Positions 54,506 through 62,543 of a stretch of 64,000 bases of DNA are shown here, piece after piece (the first letter of the stretch is position 1; each line of letters begins with the position of its first letter). The stretch spans positions 5,084,001 through 5,148,000 of the forward strand of contig NZ_CP142422.1 of NCBI RefSeq assembly GCF_035974275.1. The letters are read 5' to 3'. A model generated the notes under the pieces. It had not been told where the DNA came from and did not search any database. It worked only from the letters and a program-made list of their open reading frames with translations. This DNA is from Chryseobacterium sp. MYb264. GTDB lineage: Bacteria; Bacteroidota; Bacteroidia; Flavobacteriales; Weeksellaceae. Position numbers and translations under genes: made by a program.

Positions 54506-56887
54506 ATGAGAAGATATCTACCGTTTTTATTATTTTTAGTTTCATCCAATTTCCTATTTTCACAAAATTCCCCCCCCAGAAAAGTAAATTCCAAACCGAG
54601 AGCGAACCTTGACAAAAAAGCAGGTGCATTCATTGATGTTAATGATCCTTCTTATGCGGAGTCTTCCTACACTGTAGAACAATTGGTAAAAGATGTATTG
54701 ATCTCGTCAGGGACGAACTCTTGTCTTACGCCCAATGTTTCTAATGTCGTGATAAATCCCGGGCTTAGCGCCAGTGATCCTGACAGGGCTTGGGGATATT
54801 TTAACAGAGCCACAACTGCCTTTCCTTTTAAGGACGGGATTATTTTAATGACCGGTAAGGCCAGTGAAGCAGGAAACTCTTATATCGATGTCGATACCCC
54901 TATTAGTACCCTGGGATTCACTCTGGGAACAGGGAGTGATGCTGATCTTGTAGCAGCGACCAATCCCTCTGTCTCACTACAGGATACCGCCATCCTGGAG
55001 TTTGATTTCGTTCCGACTTCCTCTCAGGTAAAATTCAATTACCTGTTTGCTTCCGAGGAATATACAGGAGGCTTCCCATGTAGCTTTTCGGATGCATTTG
55101 CTTTATTGCTAAGGCCTACTGCAGGTGGTCCTTATGTGAATATGGCAGTTCTTCCTAGTGGTGCGGGCCCAGTAAGTGTAACCAATATACGCCCTGATAC
55201 TGAATTTAGCGGTGCTGTCCTTTCCTGTGGTGCCGTAAACCCAACCTTTTTCGGGGGCTATAATACCGCAAATATTGAAACCAACTTCAGCGGGCGAACA
55301 ATTCCGCTTACGGCTACAGCAACTGTAGTCCCTGGGCAGTCTTATCATTTTAAAATGGTAATTGCTGATGCTTCAGACAGAAGATATGACTCTGCTGTTT
55401 TCCTTGAAGGGGGCTCATTTAACATTGGGGTAGAATTGTTAGATCCTAGTGGTGCTGCTTTACCTCCTTCAGTGAATGTTTGTGATAATGTTCCACAGGT
55501 AATTACGGCTTCTGTAAGCGATCCTAATTTGCTGTATAAGTGGTACAGAGACGGTGTGGAAATTCCCGGAGCAACTTCCAATACAATTACGGTGGTGACA
55601 CCGGGAGATTACGAGATTGAAGTTTCTGTTCCCGGAAATCCTTGTCCTGGTAAGGCTTCTATCAAAGTAAATGGAGGATTCACCCCACTGGCACAGGATG
55701 CTACCTTATTACTATGTACGACCCCCGATATTACAACCTATGATTTGAATCTGGCAATGCCTTTAATCAGTCCTACACCAGGTGCCGTTTTCCATTTTTA
55801 TGAAGATCAGGCAGATGCATTGGCACAGAATGGTAATTATATCACCAATATCTTAAACTACAATGGTAGCGATGGTCAAATTTTATATACTGTCGTTTCA
55901 AATGGATTCTTTTGTAGTAAATTGATTGAGCTGACGTTAGCAAAAGAAGCTACCCCAACGGCTCAGGTAAGCTCCAATAGAGTAAAAGTATGTCCGGGAG
56001 AACCCGTAATACTGAAAGCTACAGGTGGTGCTACGTATCTGTGGGAAAACTTCCCGGGAACAGGAGATACCCAAACTGTCAATGTACATCAGACGACAAC
56101 ATTTAAAGTATATGCAGTAGGACCGAAAGGATGCCGATCTCTGAATCCGGCTTTGGTTACGGTTGAAGTAACGGATCCACTGACAAGCCCTCTGAAAGAT
56201 GTAGAAATGTGTATCGGAGACCGCGTAACATTGGATGCAGGAGCCGGAACAAACTATAAATATTTATGGAGCAACGGAGCAACAACCCAGACCATCAATG
56301 TAGATCAGATGGGAATTTATACCGTTGAGATCGACAATGGATTCTGCAAAAAGATTTTCGAGGCTAAAGTGATGGGAGCTGCTATTCCGTTTTTTACGAA
56401 TTTAAGCTATGATAATGACCATAATTTAACAGTGATTGCTGCTAATCCTCCGATTAATAATATTACGGGAGTTCTTGAGTATTCCATTGATAACGGAATC
56501 AATTGGCAGGATTCAAACGTATTTACAAACCTTCTGGATAATAATACCTATACTATTTTTGTAAGGGTGAAAGGAACTTCCTGTTTAGGAACAATTGAAT
56601 TCTTTACGCTGAAAATCAATAATATTATAACTCCGAACGAAGATGGGGTGAACGATGTACTGGATCTGACGCCAATGACGAAATACAAAAATTTCCTGGG
56701 GTCTATTTATGATCGATACGGTGCTGAGATGTTTAAATTCTCGAAAGACACACCGATCTGGAATGGGACTGTAGGAGGCAAGAGGTTGCCAACAGGTACC
56801 TATTGGTATAAATTTAACTTTGACTATGATAAGTCCAAAGTGAAAATGGAAAGATCAGGATGGATCCTTCTTAAAAACAGAGAATAA
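54506..56887 (+). CDS. Choice-of-anchor-L adhesin 3 with gliding-motility-type C-terminus
   Basis: 793 residues. Signal peptide about 1-20 (MRRYLPFLLFLVSSNFLFSQ). Anchor-L domain (about 38-310) with LVKDVLISSGTNSCLTPN, GIILMTGKASEAGN, LEFDFVPTSSQVKFNYLFAS, then EEYTGGFPCSFSDAFALLL. Ig-like modules include VCDNVPQVITAS (about 325), VCPGEPVILKATGGATYLW (about 494) and LDAGAGTNYKYLWSNGATT (about 586). Type B C-terminal domain from NIITPNEDGVNDVLDL to GWILLKNRE. Domain order and length match gene 1. An overlapping frame at 54427 is not a gene. Probably a surface adhesin that may share roles with its two neighbours. Confidence 0.9.
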   Translation: MRRYLPFLLFLVSSNFLFSQNSPPRKVNSKPRANLDKKAGAFIDVNDPSYAESSYTVEQLVKDVLISSGTNSCLTPNVSNVVINPGLSASDPDRAWGYFNRATTAFPFKDGIILMTGKASEAGNSYIDVDTPISTLGFTLGTGSDADLVAATNPSVSLQDTAILEFDFVPTSSQVKFNYLFASEEYTGGFPCSFSDAFALLLRPTAGGPYVNMAVLPSGAGPVSVTNIRPDTEFSGAVLSCGAVNPTFFGGYNTANIETNFSGRTIPLTATATVVPGQSYHFKMVIADASDRRYDSAVFLEGGSFNIGVELLDPSGAALPPSVNVCDNVPQVITASVSDPNLLYKWYRDGVEIPGATSNTITVVTPGDYEIEVSVPGNPCPGKASIKVNGGFTPLAQDATLLLCTTPDITTYDLNLAMPLISPTPGAVFHFYEDQADALAQNGNYITNILNYNGSDGQILYTVVSNGFFCSKLIELTLAKEATPTAQVSSNRVKVCPGEPVILKATGGATYLWENFPGTGDTQTVNVHQTTTFKVYAVGPKGCRSLNPALVTVEVTDPLTSPLKDVEMCIGDRVTLDAGAGTNYKYLWSNGATTQTINVDQMGIYTVEIDNGFCKKIFEAKVMGAAIPFFTNLSYDNDHNLTVIAANPPINNITGVLEYSIDNGINWQDSNVFTNLLDNNTYTIFVRVKGTSCLGTIEFFTLKINNIITPNEDGVNDVLDLTPMTKYKNFLGSIYDRYGAEMFKFSKDTPIWNGTVGGKRLPTGTYWYKFNFDYDKSKVKMERSGWILLKNRE

Positions 56888-56906
56888 CTATATCATGTAT
56901 TGTTGT

Positions 56907-56943
56907 AAAATGCCTTTCAATTATTTTGAAAGGCATTTTGTTT
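56907..56943 (+). terminator. Terminator after anchor-L gene 3
   Basis: Perfect 14-bp arms (56907-56920 and 56926-56939); the second arm ends in T's. About 20 nt after the stop. Confidence 0.88.
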
Positions 56944-57133
56944 GTCAACTTGTTTTTTCGCTATTCACTTATATTTATTATAATTAGTAAAGACTTTGAT
57001 AGCGATACTGGACATAAAAGGAGATTAATACCATTTTATCTTTGAAATTTCCTTTGGATTATTCAGCTCCTGCGGGGTTATAATATCGGATCAGTTTCAA
57101 AACTTGGGGAGAAATTCTTTAGATGTATTTTTT
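56944..57133. other. Left part of a 1-kb gene-free region
   Basis: No gene or repeat recognised. It leads into the tandem repeat at 57134. Confidence 0.45.
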
Positions 57134-57500
57134 GCCACGAATGCACTAATATTTTTTATTTGCCTTAGAAGATGCTTTTTTGTTGGTTTTTCGCAAAGCC
57201 GCAAAGATATATTTTCAATACTTTATGTTTTTAAGGCGTAAGGATTTTATCAAAGATAAAATGGAGGGCTGAAAAATAATCGCCACGAATGCACGAATAT
57301 TTTTATTTCGCCCAGATCGCAAAGATTTTCACAGATGCTGCTGTTTCTGTTGGTTTTTCGCAGAGACGTAAAGATATTTTTTAATGCTTTATGTTTTTAA
57401 GACGCAAGGATTTTATCAGAGATAAAATGGAGGGGTTTTAATATTGCCACGAATGTACGAATATTCTTATTTCTCACAGATTTCTCATATTTAGAGCCCA
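57134..57500. repeat. Degenerate tandem repeat, about 150-165 bp per unit, 2.3 copies
   Basis: Units start with GCCACGAATG at 57134, 57282 and 57446. Units 1 and 2 share, in the same order, GTTGGTTTTTCGCA, a AAGATAT block, CTTTATGTTTTTAAG, GGATTTTATCA and GATAAAATGGAGGG. They differ by short insertions and point changes (148 and 164 bp). Unit 3 is incomplete. The region has no gene. Confidence 0.65.
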
Positions 57501-57860
57501 TCATTAGAAAATCAAAGATTTTCCACAGATGATATCGTTCATTTTCTTTGCTTATCTTTTCCTGTTTTTTATAGGTAGAACGGTTGGGTGAGACTTAAAA
57601 CAGAGGTGTCAAAAAACTTGGGGTGGCTTTGTGTTCAATATGTAAAGTGTAAGGAAAAGAATCCGCTTCATTTGCAAAATCTGCGAGAGCAAAAAATTTC
57701 ATCTTACATTATCTAACCTTTTTTGCCTAGTCCCCAACTTTTGTACTTGATCCGAGAAGGGTAAGAGTGCGAAACAGACTTTAATGGGGGTACTTTTTTA
57801 TGACAACCAACAAAGAGTCATCATATAAATAAGGTAGTCTCGTGTTGTGGTCTGTCAATA
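57501..57860. other. Right part of the gene-free region
   Basis: Low-complexity AT-rich sequence with fragments resembling the repeat units, but no gene or clear RNA. Confidence 0.4.
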
Positions 57861-57892
57861 AAAGGCTGCCTCACACTTGTAAAGCAGCCTTT
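57861..57892 (-). terminator. Probable terminator of the T9SS HmuY-like gene
   Basis: Arms AAAGGCTGC (57861-57869) and GCAGCCTTT (57884-57892), about 95 nt after the minus-strand stop. The loop is 14 nt and the T-run short, so moderate support. Confidence 0.5.
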
Positions 57893-57986
57893 ATTAGAAA
57901 AAATAGAAAGTATTAAAATTTAGATTTTTTTGAATTGATATTGGTCTGAATTAAAAATTCTCATTAACCATTCACAATTCACTTTT

Positions 57987-59273
57987 TTATTTTACAATTA
58001 ACTTTTTGGTTTCTGAGCTTCCGCCAAAAGTAATTTTTACCAGATAGTTTCCTGGGATCAGTCTTGACAAGTCTAAATCCTGTTTGTAGAATCCAGCCTG
58101 ATTGCTTAATTCTGCCTGATAGACCTGTTTTCCTGTAAGGTCAAATACCTGTACATTTCCTTTGTTGTCAAGTTTTTCTTTAACATCAAACAAAACTGTT
58201 ACTTTTTTATCTGCCGTAGTCGGGTTTGGATAAATACCGAAAGATGCTTTTTTACCGGCGATATCCGTAACACCTAACACAGACGTGATGTTTTTGTATT
58301 TGAAGTAAGTGTTTCCGCTTGTTTCACCTCCGTTTGATATGAAATACATTCTGTAGTAATCAGACCCTTGCTTTACATAATAAACTGCATCTGTATAAAA
58401 ACCACTGGTAGGCTTCCAGGAATGACCTATTGAAGCGATATTGTTTGAGAATGAGGTAGAAGCTGGGAGTGTTGCAGCAGAAGTATCCTGAGTTTCAGGC
58501 TGTACTTTTGCAACAGTAATGTTTGGACTCTGTAAAACTCCTGCCATTTTATACATCATAGATCCTCCGGGATATACAAAATCGGTATAATATCTTGTAA
58601 ACATAAGATCCCAATTTGCCTTTGGTGGTTCTAGATTTGCTACTTTTTCTCCTGTAGCGAATGAAAAATAGTTGAAGTAAGCATCATCAGTACCGTTTGC
58701 AATTGTTTTTGTCTGCGTAGGCTCCCATGTAGACGTAGCTGCATTCCATTTTGAATATTTGAAGGTATATCCTCCGAAATAATCATCAATCATGAATTTG
58801 ATATACTGATCTGTTGAAACATATTTTAAAACAAAGATAATTTTTCCTTCTACATGGTGACTAGGTTGATAATCTCCCCATCCAAAAGATGCAGATCCTT
58901 GTTCGAAAGCCCCGTCTTGCAAACGTGTAGTAATATCCGGATTATATTTAGGTGCTCCCCAAGAACCAATATTTGCGATATTGATATTATCCCAGTTTGC
59001 AGGCACATTAGATGCCTCGTAAACCTGTATAGTCTGTGCATCATTAATTCTCGTACCAAAATCCATTGAAGAGTTTCTGTAAAAAGCAATATCCCATGTG
59101 TTGGCCGGCTGAGAAACAATGCTGTTTGCACTAAAATCGAAAAATACACGATTTTGATAAGCTGGTCCCATGGTAAGATTTACTGTGTTATATCCATTAG
59201 CATCTGTTTGAGCCAAAGCGGTTTGCTGAACTGAAAGGGCAAACAGAGAAGCCAAGAGTAATTTTGTTTTCAT
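57987..59273 (-). CDS. HmuY-like heme-binding-type protein with T9SS type A sorting domain
   Basis: 428 residues. Signal peptide about 1-22 (ending ALAQ). The body (about 25-330) contains WDIAFY (60-65), HH at 139-140, FKYSKW (171-176), FNYFSFATG (200-208), WDLMFT (221-226) and IGHSW (282-286). The lipoprotein at 62544 has WDMGFY (76-81), YKVKYAELG, FNFVSL, WDISFT (246-251) and IGPNW in the same order, so they are related by fold. HmuY proteins are heme-binding lipoproteins. The last 85 residues (FGIYPNPTTADK to KKLIVK) are a T9SS sorting domain, unlike ordinary HmuY. Probably a secreted or surface-anchored hemophore. Promoter and inverted repeat lie just upstream. Heme binding is inferred. 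Confidence 0.75.
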   Translation of the reverse strand: MKTKLLLASLFALSVQQTALAQTDANGYNTVNLTMGPAYQNRVFFDFSANSIVSQPANTWDIAFYRNSSMDFGTRINDAQTIQVYEASNVPANWDNINIANIGSWGAPKYNPDITTRLQDGAFEQGSASFGWGDYQPSHHVEGKIIFVLKYVSTDQYIKFMIDDYFGGYTFKYSKWNAATSTWEPTQTKTIANGTDDAYFNYFSFATGEKVANLEPPKANWDLMFTRYYTDFVYPGGSMMYKMAGVLQSPNITVAKVQPETQDTSAATLPASTSFSNNIASIGHSWKPTSGFYTDAVYYVKQGSDYYRMYFISNGGETSGNTYFKYKNITSVLGVTDIAGKKASFGIYPNPTTADKKVTVLFDVKEKLDNKGNVQVFDLTGKQVYQAELSNQAGFYKQDLDLSRLIPGNYLVKITFGGSSETKKLIVK

Positions 59274-59296
59274 AATATCTTTAATGTTTAAATTCC

Positions 59297-59350
59297 TTAT
59301 TTAGAATGATTCCACAAAACTATAAAATAATTTTTATTAATTCTAAATAA
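59297..59350. promoter_or_regulatory. 54-bp inverted-repeat operator with promoter, in front of the T9SS HmuY-like gene
   Basis: TTATTTAGAAT (59297-59307) and its exact complement ATTCTAAATAA (59340-59350). On the minus strand a TAGTTTTG promoter box (59315-59322) lies inside, with GGAATCATTC right after it. Same length and layout as 60316-60369. Confidence 0.6.
59315..59322 (-). promoter_or_regulatory. Promoter box (TAGTTTTG) of the T9SS HmuY-like gene
   Basis: Minus-strand match to TAnnTTTG, 41 nt upstream of the ATG at 59273, inside the inverted repeat. Confidence 0.55.
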
Positions 59351-59424
59351 AAACATGATATTTATCGTGTTTGAACATTAAATTTCTGAAATATGCTTAT
59401 GTAATGGGCTTTTTTGGATGATTT

Positions 59425-59465
59425 GAAAAGAAAAAGCCGACTTATGAAAATTCATAAATCGGCTT
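59425..59465 (-). terminator. Terminator of the small adhesin-like T9SS gene
   Basis: 15-bp arms (59434-59448 and 59451-59465) with one G:U pair and a 2-nt loop; T-rich on the minus-strand 3' side. 27 nt after the stop. Confidence 0.85.
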
Positions 59466-59492
59466 ATTTAATATGATTAGTCTAATAAAATC

Positions 59493-60305
59493 TTATTTCT
59501 TGATGAATTTTGATTTTGTTGCTGTTCCGTCTGCTTCTTCAATAAGAACGAAATAAACACCTGACTGAAGTTGGCTGATGTCAACTCTAGAATTATTTAG
59601 CTTACCATCAGACACTTTAGTTCCTAATGCAGAGTATACCTGAACATTTTTAGGATCTTTCTTCGCTACAAACTGTAATGCTGTGTTATCTGCAGTTACT
59701 GCAAACTGAGTACTCTTACTAGAAAATTTTACATTGTCAGAAACTGCGAGGCTACTTGCAGGTGTAAGCACTATATTATCAAGGCGTAACGCTTGGTGAG
59801 CAGAGTTTGCAGAAAACTTAAATGCAATATACTGGTATGATGATGAAGGAACATTAAAAGTTGTGTTAGTAGCTGTAGCTGTTGAAATAGGGGTTATTGT
59901 TCCGATAGATGTAAATGTAGACATATCGGTAGGATTTGCAACTAATCCTATTTCAAGAGTTCCGTTTCCTCCAGGAATTCCTCCAATTCTTAAAGTAGTG
60001 ACAGAAATCGTCTGTCCTCCTGAAGGAGCAACAATTTGTGGAGAAATTAAGTAAAAAGGAATGTTAGGAGATGTAAAAGAATAAGCTTGAATATATTTAT
60101 CAGCAATTCCATTAGGCCCCTCAACAGTTAGAACAGGATCAGCCGATGGATCTACAGGATTAATTTTTGTTGTCCATCCATTTTGAGGTAAAGAACCTGT
60201 TCCTAAAGTTGTAAATGAATCGAAATTTTCATTAATAAATGCTACTTGTGCATTAGCTGTAACAGCCGTAAACATCAAAGCTCCTAAAAGTAGTTTTAAT
60301 TTCAT
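59493..60305 (-). CDS. Small T9SS type A protein with a cleaved-adhesin-like domain
   Basis: 270 residues from the ATG at 60305 (MKLKLLLGALMFTAVTANAQ signal); the frame open to 60344 would place the start inside the operator. Residues about 22-180 begin NENFDSFTTLGTGSLPQNGW and include FYLISPQIVAPSGGQ, TLEIGLVANPTD and ALRLDNIVL. These are the marks of the cleaved-adhesin/choice-of-anchor-J jelly roll, found as the hemagglutinin modules of gingipains. The last 85 residues form a T9SS sorting domain with VQVYSALGTKV and LQSGVYFVLIEE. Its promoter and operator are shared in a divergent arrangement with the TonB receptor, so a part in heme or hemoglobin capture is plausible but not shown by sequence. 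Confidence 0.75.
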   Translation of the reverse strand: MKLKLLLGALMFTAVTANAQVAFINENFDSFTTLGTGSLPQNGWTTKINPVDPSADPVLTVEGPNGIADKYIQAYSFTSPNIPFYLISPQIVAPSGGQTISVTTLRIGGIPGGNGTLEIGLVANPTDMSTFTSIGTITPISTATATNTTFNVPSSSYQYIAFKFSANSAHQALRLDNIVLTPASSLAVSDNVKFSSKSTQFAVTADNTALQFVAKKDPKNVQVYSALGTKVSDGKLNNSRVDISQLQSGVYFVLIEEADGTATKSKFIKK

Positions 60306-60315
60306 AACGTTATTT

Positions 60316-60369
60316 TTATTTAGAATTATTCCACAAAAATACACAATTATTTTTAATTGTTCTAAATAA
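60316..60369. promoter_or_regulatory. 54-bp inverted-repeat operator between divergent heme-locus genes
   Basis: TTATTTAGAAT (60316-60326) and GTTCTAAATAA (60359-60369), 10 of 11 complementary. Same 54-bp span as 59297-59350. The minus-strand box TATTTTTG (60334-60341) lies inside; the plus-strand box TATATTTG begins 6 bases after the right arm. A regulator of the Fur type is the likely reader. Confidence 0.65.
60334..60341 (-). promoter_or_regulatory. TAnnTTTG promoter box (TATTTTTG) of the small adhesin-like gene
   Basis: Exact consensus on the minus strand, 28 nt upstream of the ATG at 60305, inside the inverted repeat. Confidence 0.6.
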
Positions 60370-60374
60370 AGCGC

Positions 60375-60382
60375 TATATTTG
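60375..60382 (+). promoter_or_regulatory. TAnnTTTG promoter box (TATATTTG) of the heme operon
   Basis: Exact consensus, 18 nt upstream of the ATG at 60401, directly right of the operator. Confidence 0.65.
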
Positions 60383-60400
60383 CGAAAAATTTTTGCGTCT

Positions 60401-62533
60401 ATGAAGAAGAAAGTGCTTTCTTTACTGTCATTGTCTGCCGTTCTATGGGTAAATGCACAGGAAAAAGATTCTCTACAACAGAAAAATATAGAAGAGGTTG
60501 TCATCACAGGACAATATATGCAACAATCTATCAATAAATCTATTTATAAAGTTGAAGTAATTGATGCACAGCAAATTAAAAATATGGCTGTGACCAATGC
60601 AGCAGAGGTTCTAAATCAAAATCTTAATATCTTAGTTGAACCCAATTCTGGATCTGGAGATTCTAATGCCAATATTATGGGGCTTAGCGGTCAGTATACG
60701 AAGGTTCTTATTGATAATATTCCTGTAGTAAGCGATCAGGGAATGGGAAATCTTGTAGATCTTTCAAAAATCAATGTTAATAATATTGAAAGAATTGAGA
60801 TTGTAAAAGGTTCTATGGGAGTTGAATATGGTAATAATGCTGTTGCAGGTGTTATCAATATCATTACCAAGAAAAATTATTCTAAAAAATTCAATGCCTT
60901 AATTTCTTTACAGGAAGAAACCGTTGGAAAGGATTACGATTGGTTTAAAAAAGGTAATGGGCGTCATGTTCAATCCTTAAATTTAGGATATAGAATCAAT
61001 GATAATTGGTCGGTAAGTGCAGACATAAACCATAATGATTTCCAAGGATTCAAAGGAAAATATAATGGTTATAAATATTTTAGTGAAGGTAACGACGGAC
61101 TAAGAGGATATGAATGGCTTCCGAAAGATCAACTCATCACAAATGCTGCCGTTAGATATGCGAAAGGAAGTACGTCATTCTTCTATAAGGTAAATTATCT
61201 TAATGAAGAAATCAATAGCTATAACCAAATTATAAATCCTGATTATGAATCCGGAAGCAAAACTTTTGTAGCTAAAGACAGAAATTACTTTACCAATAGA
61301 TGGCTTCATCAGTTTAATATTCAAACTAAACTTGGAAGAATAAATTATAACGGAGATTTTTCTTATCAGACACAGAAAAGAAAATATCAGGAATATGATT
61401 ATGATGTTCCTAATAGAGCAACACTTTCTAAAGATCCGGAGCTTACTTATTATGAGTCAAAAGTATTGTATTCTAGAGGGATGTTCAGTAATTTCCTTAA
61501 TAGCGATAAGATTAATTTTCAGTTAGGATATGAATTAGACAGAACGGAAGGTTATGCAAATTCTGTCACTTTTGAATCTAATAATAACGGAAAAAATATT
61601 AATAGAACCATATTCAATTATGCCAATTTCTTATCTGCTGAATGGAAGGCTAATAATTGGTTATCATTACGTCCAGGAGTGAGATTGGCTTTAAGTGATA
61701 AATTTGATTCACAATATAATTATTCAGTAACTGCAAAATTTAATACTTCTCAGAATTCAGATATACGTGCCGTATTCGGATCAGCAAATAGATTTCCTAC
61801 TTATGATGAATTGTATACTTTCGTAGTAGATAACAATCATGACATTCGTGGAAATGAAAATCTTAAACCTGAAACAGGGTATTCAGCAGGATTATTCTGG
61901 GATTATAACACCAGCTCTTCTGGAGCTTGGAAATTTAATCTAAGTTTATCTGGAATGTATCTAGATGTGAATGATAGAATAGAAAGTGTTATTATAAATC
62001 TTGAACCTTTAAAATATACGTATTTAAACGTTAACAAATATAAATCAATGTTATTCGGAGGAGGCTTGAATATTCGCAAAGATAATTTAACTTTAAATAC
62101 CGGTGTTTCTGTTATGGGAGTTTCACAAGCTTTAAATACAGGACAAATTACTTCGCCTAGTGACTATAACTATTATGTTGAAGCAAATTTAGGGGCAAAT
62201 TACACATTGGATAATACAAAAACACTCTTTGCTTTATATTATAAATATACAGGTAAGAGAAAACAATTTACATATATTCCTTCCACTAGTTTGAGCACAG
62301 ATCCAGGTAAGTTTGTATTGGGTGAAGTTCAAGATTTTAATATGTTGAATTTTACGGTGTCACAGCCTTTTTTCAAAGATCATTTTGAAGTAAGCCTTGG
62401 TATCAAGAATATTTTTGATGTCTCTACTATTAGAAATACTGTTTCTGCTGGTGATGCTCACAACGCAGGTAATGGAAATCAAAACCTTTTCTACGGCAGA
62501 AGTTATTTTGCTAGAGTAAACTACAATTTTTAA
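60401..62533 (+). CDS. TonB-dependent outer membrane receptor, probably for heme
   Basis: 710 residues from the ATG at 60401; the TTG at 60380 lies in the promoter box and is rejected. Signal peptide about 1-19 (ending VNAQ). TonB-box-like EEVVITGQYM (about 29-38), plug with VLIDNIPVVSDQGMGN and IERIEIVKGSMGVEYGNNAVAGVINIITKK (given here in part: about 129-158), and a 22-strand barrel ending in YFARVNYNF with the terminal Phe. NRFPTYDELY and GNENLKPETGYS (about 463-495) resemble the FRAP and NPNL elements of heme and siderophore receptors. It imports its ligand across the outer membrane. The next two genes, an HmuY-type lipoprotein and a hemin-type ABC binding protein, point to heme. Confidence 0.85.
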   Translation: MKKKVLSLLSLSAVLWVNAQEKDSLQQKNIEEVVITGQYMQQSINKSIYKVEVIDAQQIKNMAVTNAAEVLNQNLNILVEPNSGSGDSNANIMGLSGQYTKVLIDNIPVVSDQGMGNLVDLSKINVNNIERIEIVKGSMGVEYGNNAVAGVINIITKKNYSKKFNALISLQEETVGKDYDWFKKGNGRHVQSLNLGYRINDNWSVSADINHNDFQGFKGKYNGYKYFSEGNDGLRGYEWLPKDQLITNAAVRYAKGSTSFFYKVNYLNEEINSYNQIINPDYESGSKTFVAKDRNYFTNRWLHQFNIQTKLGRINYNGDFSYQTQKRKYQEYDYDVPNRATLSKDPELTYYESKVLYSRGMFSNFLNSDKINFQLGYELDRTEGYANSVTFESNNNGKNINRTIFNYANFLSAEWKANNWLSLRPGVRLALSDKFDSQYNYSVTAKFNTSQNSDIRAVFGSANRFPTYDELYTFVVDNNHDIRGNENLKPETGYSAGLFWDYNTSSSGAWKFNLSLSGMYLDVNDRIESVIINLEPLKYTYLNVNKYKSMLFGGGLNIRKDNLTLNTGVSVMGVSQALNTGQITSPSDYNYYVEANLGANYTLDNTKTLFALYYKYTGKRKQFTYIPSTSLSTDPGKFVLGEVQDFNMLNFTVSQPFFKDHFEVSLGIKNIFDVSTIRNTVSAGDAHNAGNGNQNLFYGRSYFARVNYNF

Positions 62534-62543
62534 AATTATTACA

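Noticed and set aside
54427..54612. A 61-residue + strand frame before anchor-L gene 3
   Set aside because: It overlaps the terminator of gene 2 and the signal peptide of gene 3.
57134..57500. CRISPR array
   Set aside because: Units are about 150 bp and diverged, with no short repeats and unique spacers, and no cas genes nearby.
60380..60400. TTG at 60380 as start of the TonB receptor
   Set aside because: It lies inside the TATATTTG promoter box; the ATG at 60401 opens a normal signal peptide.
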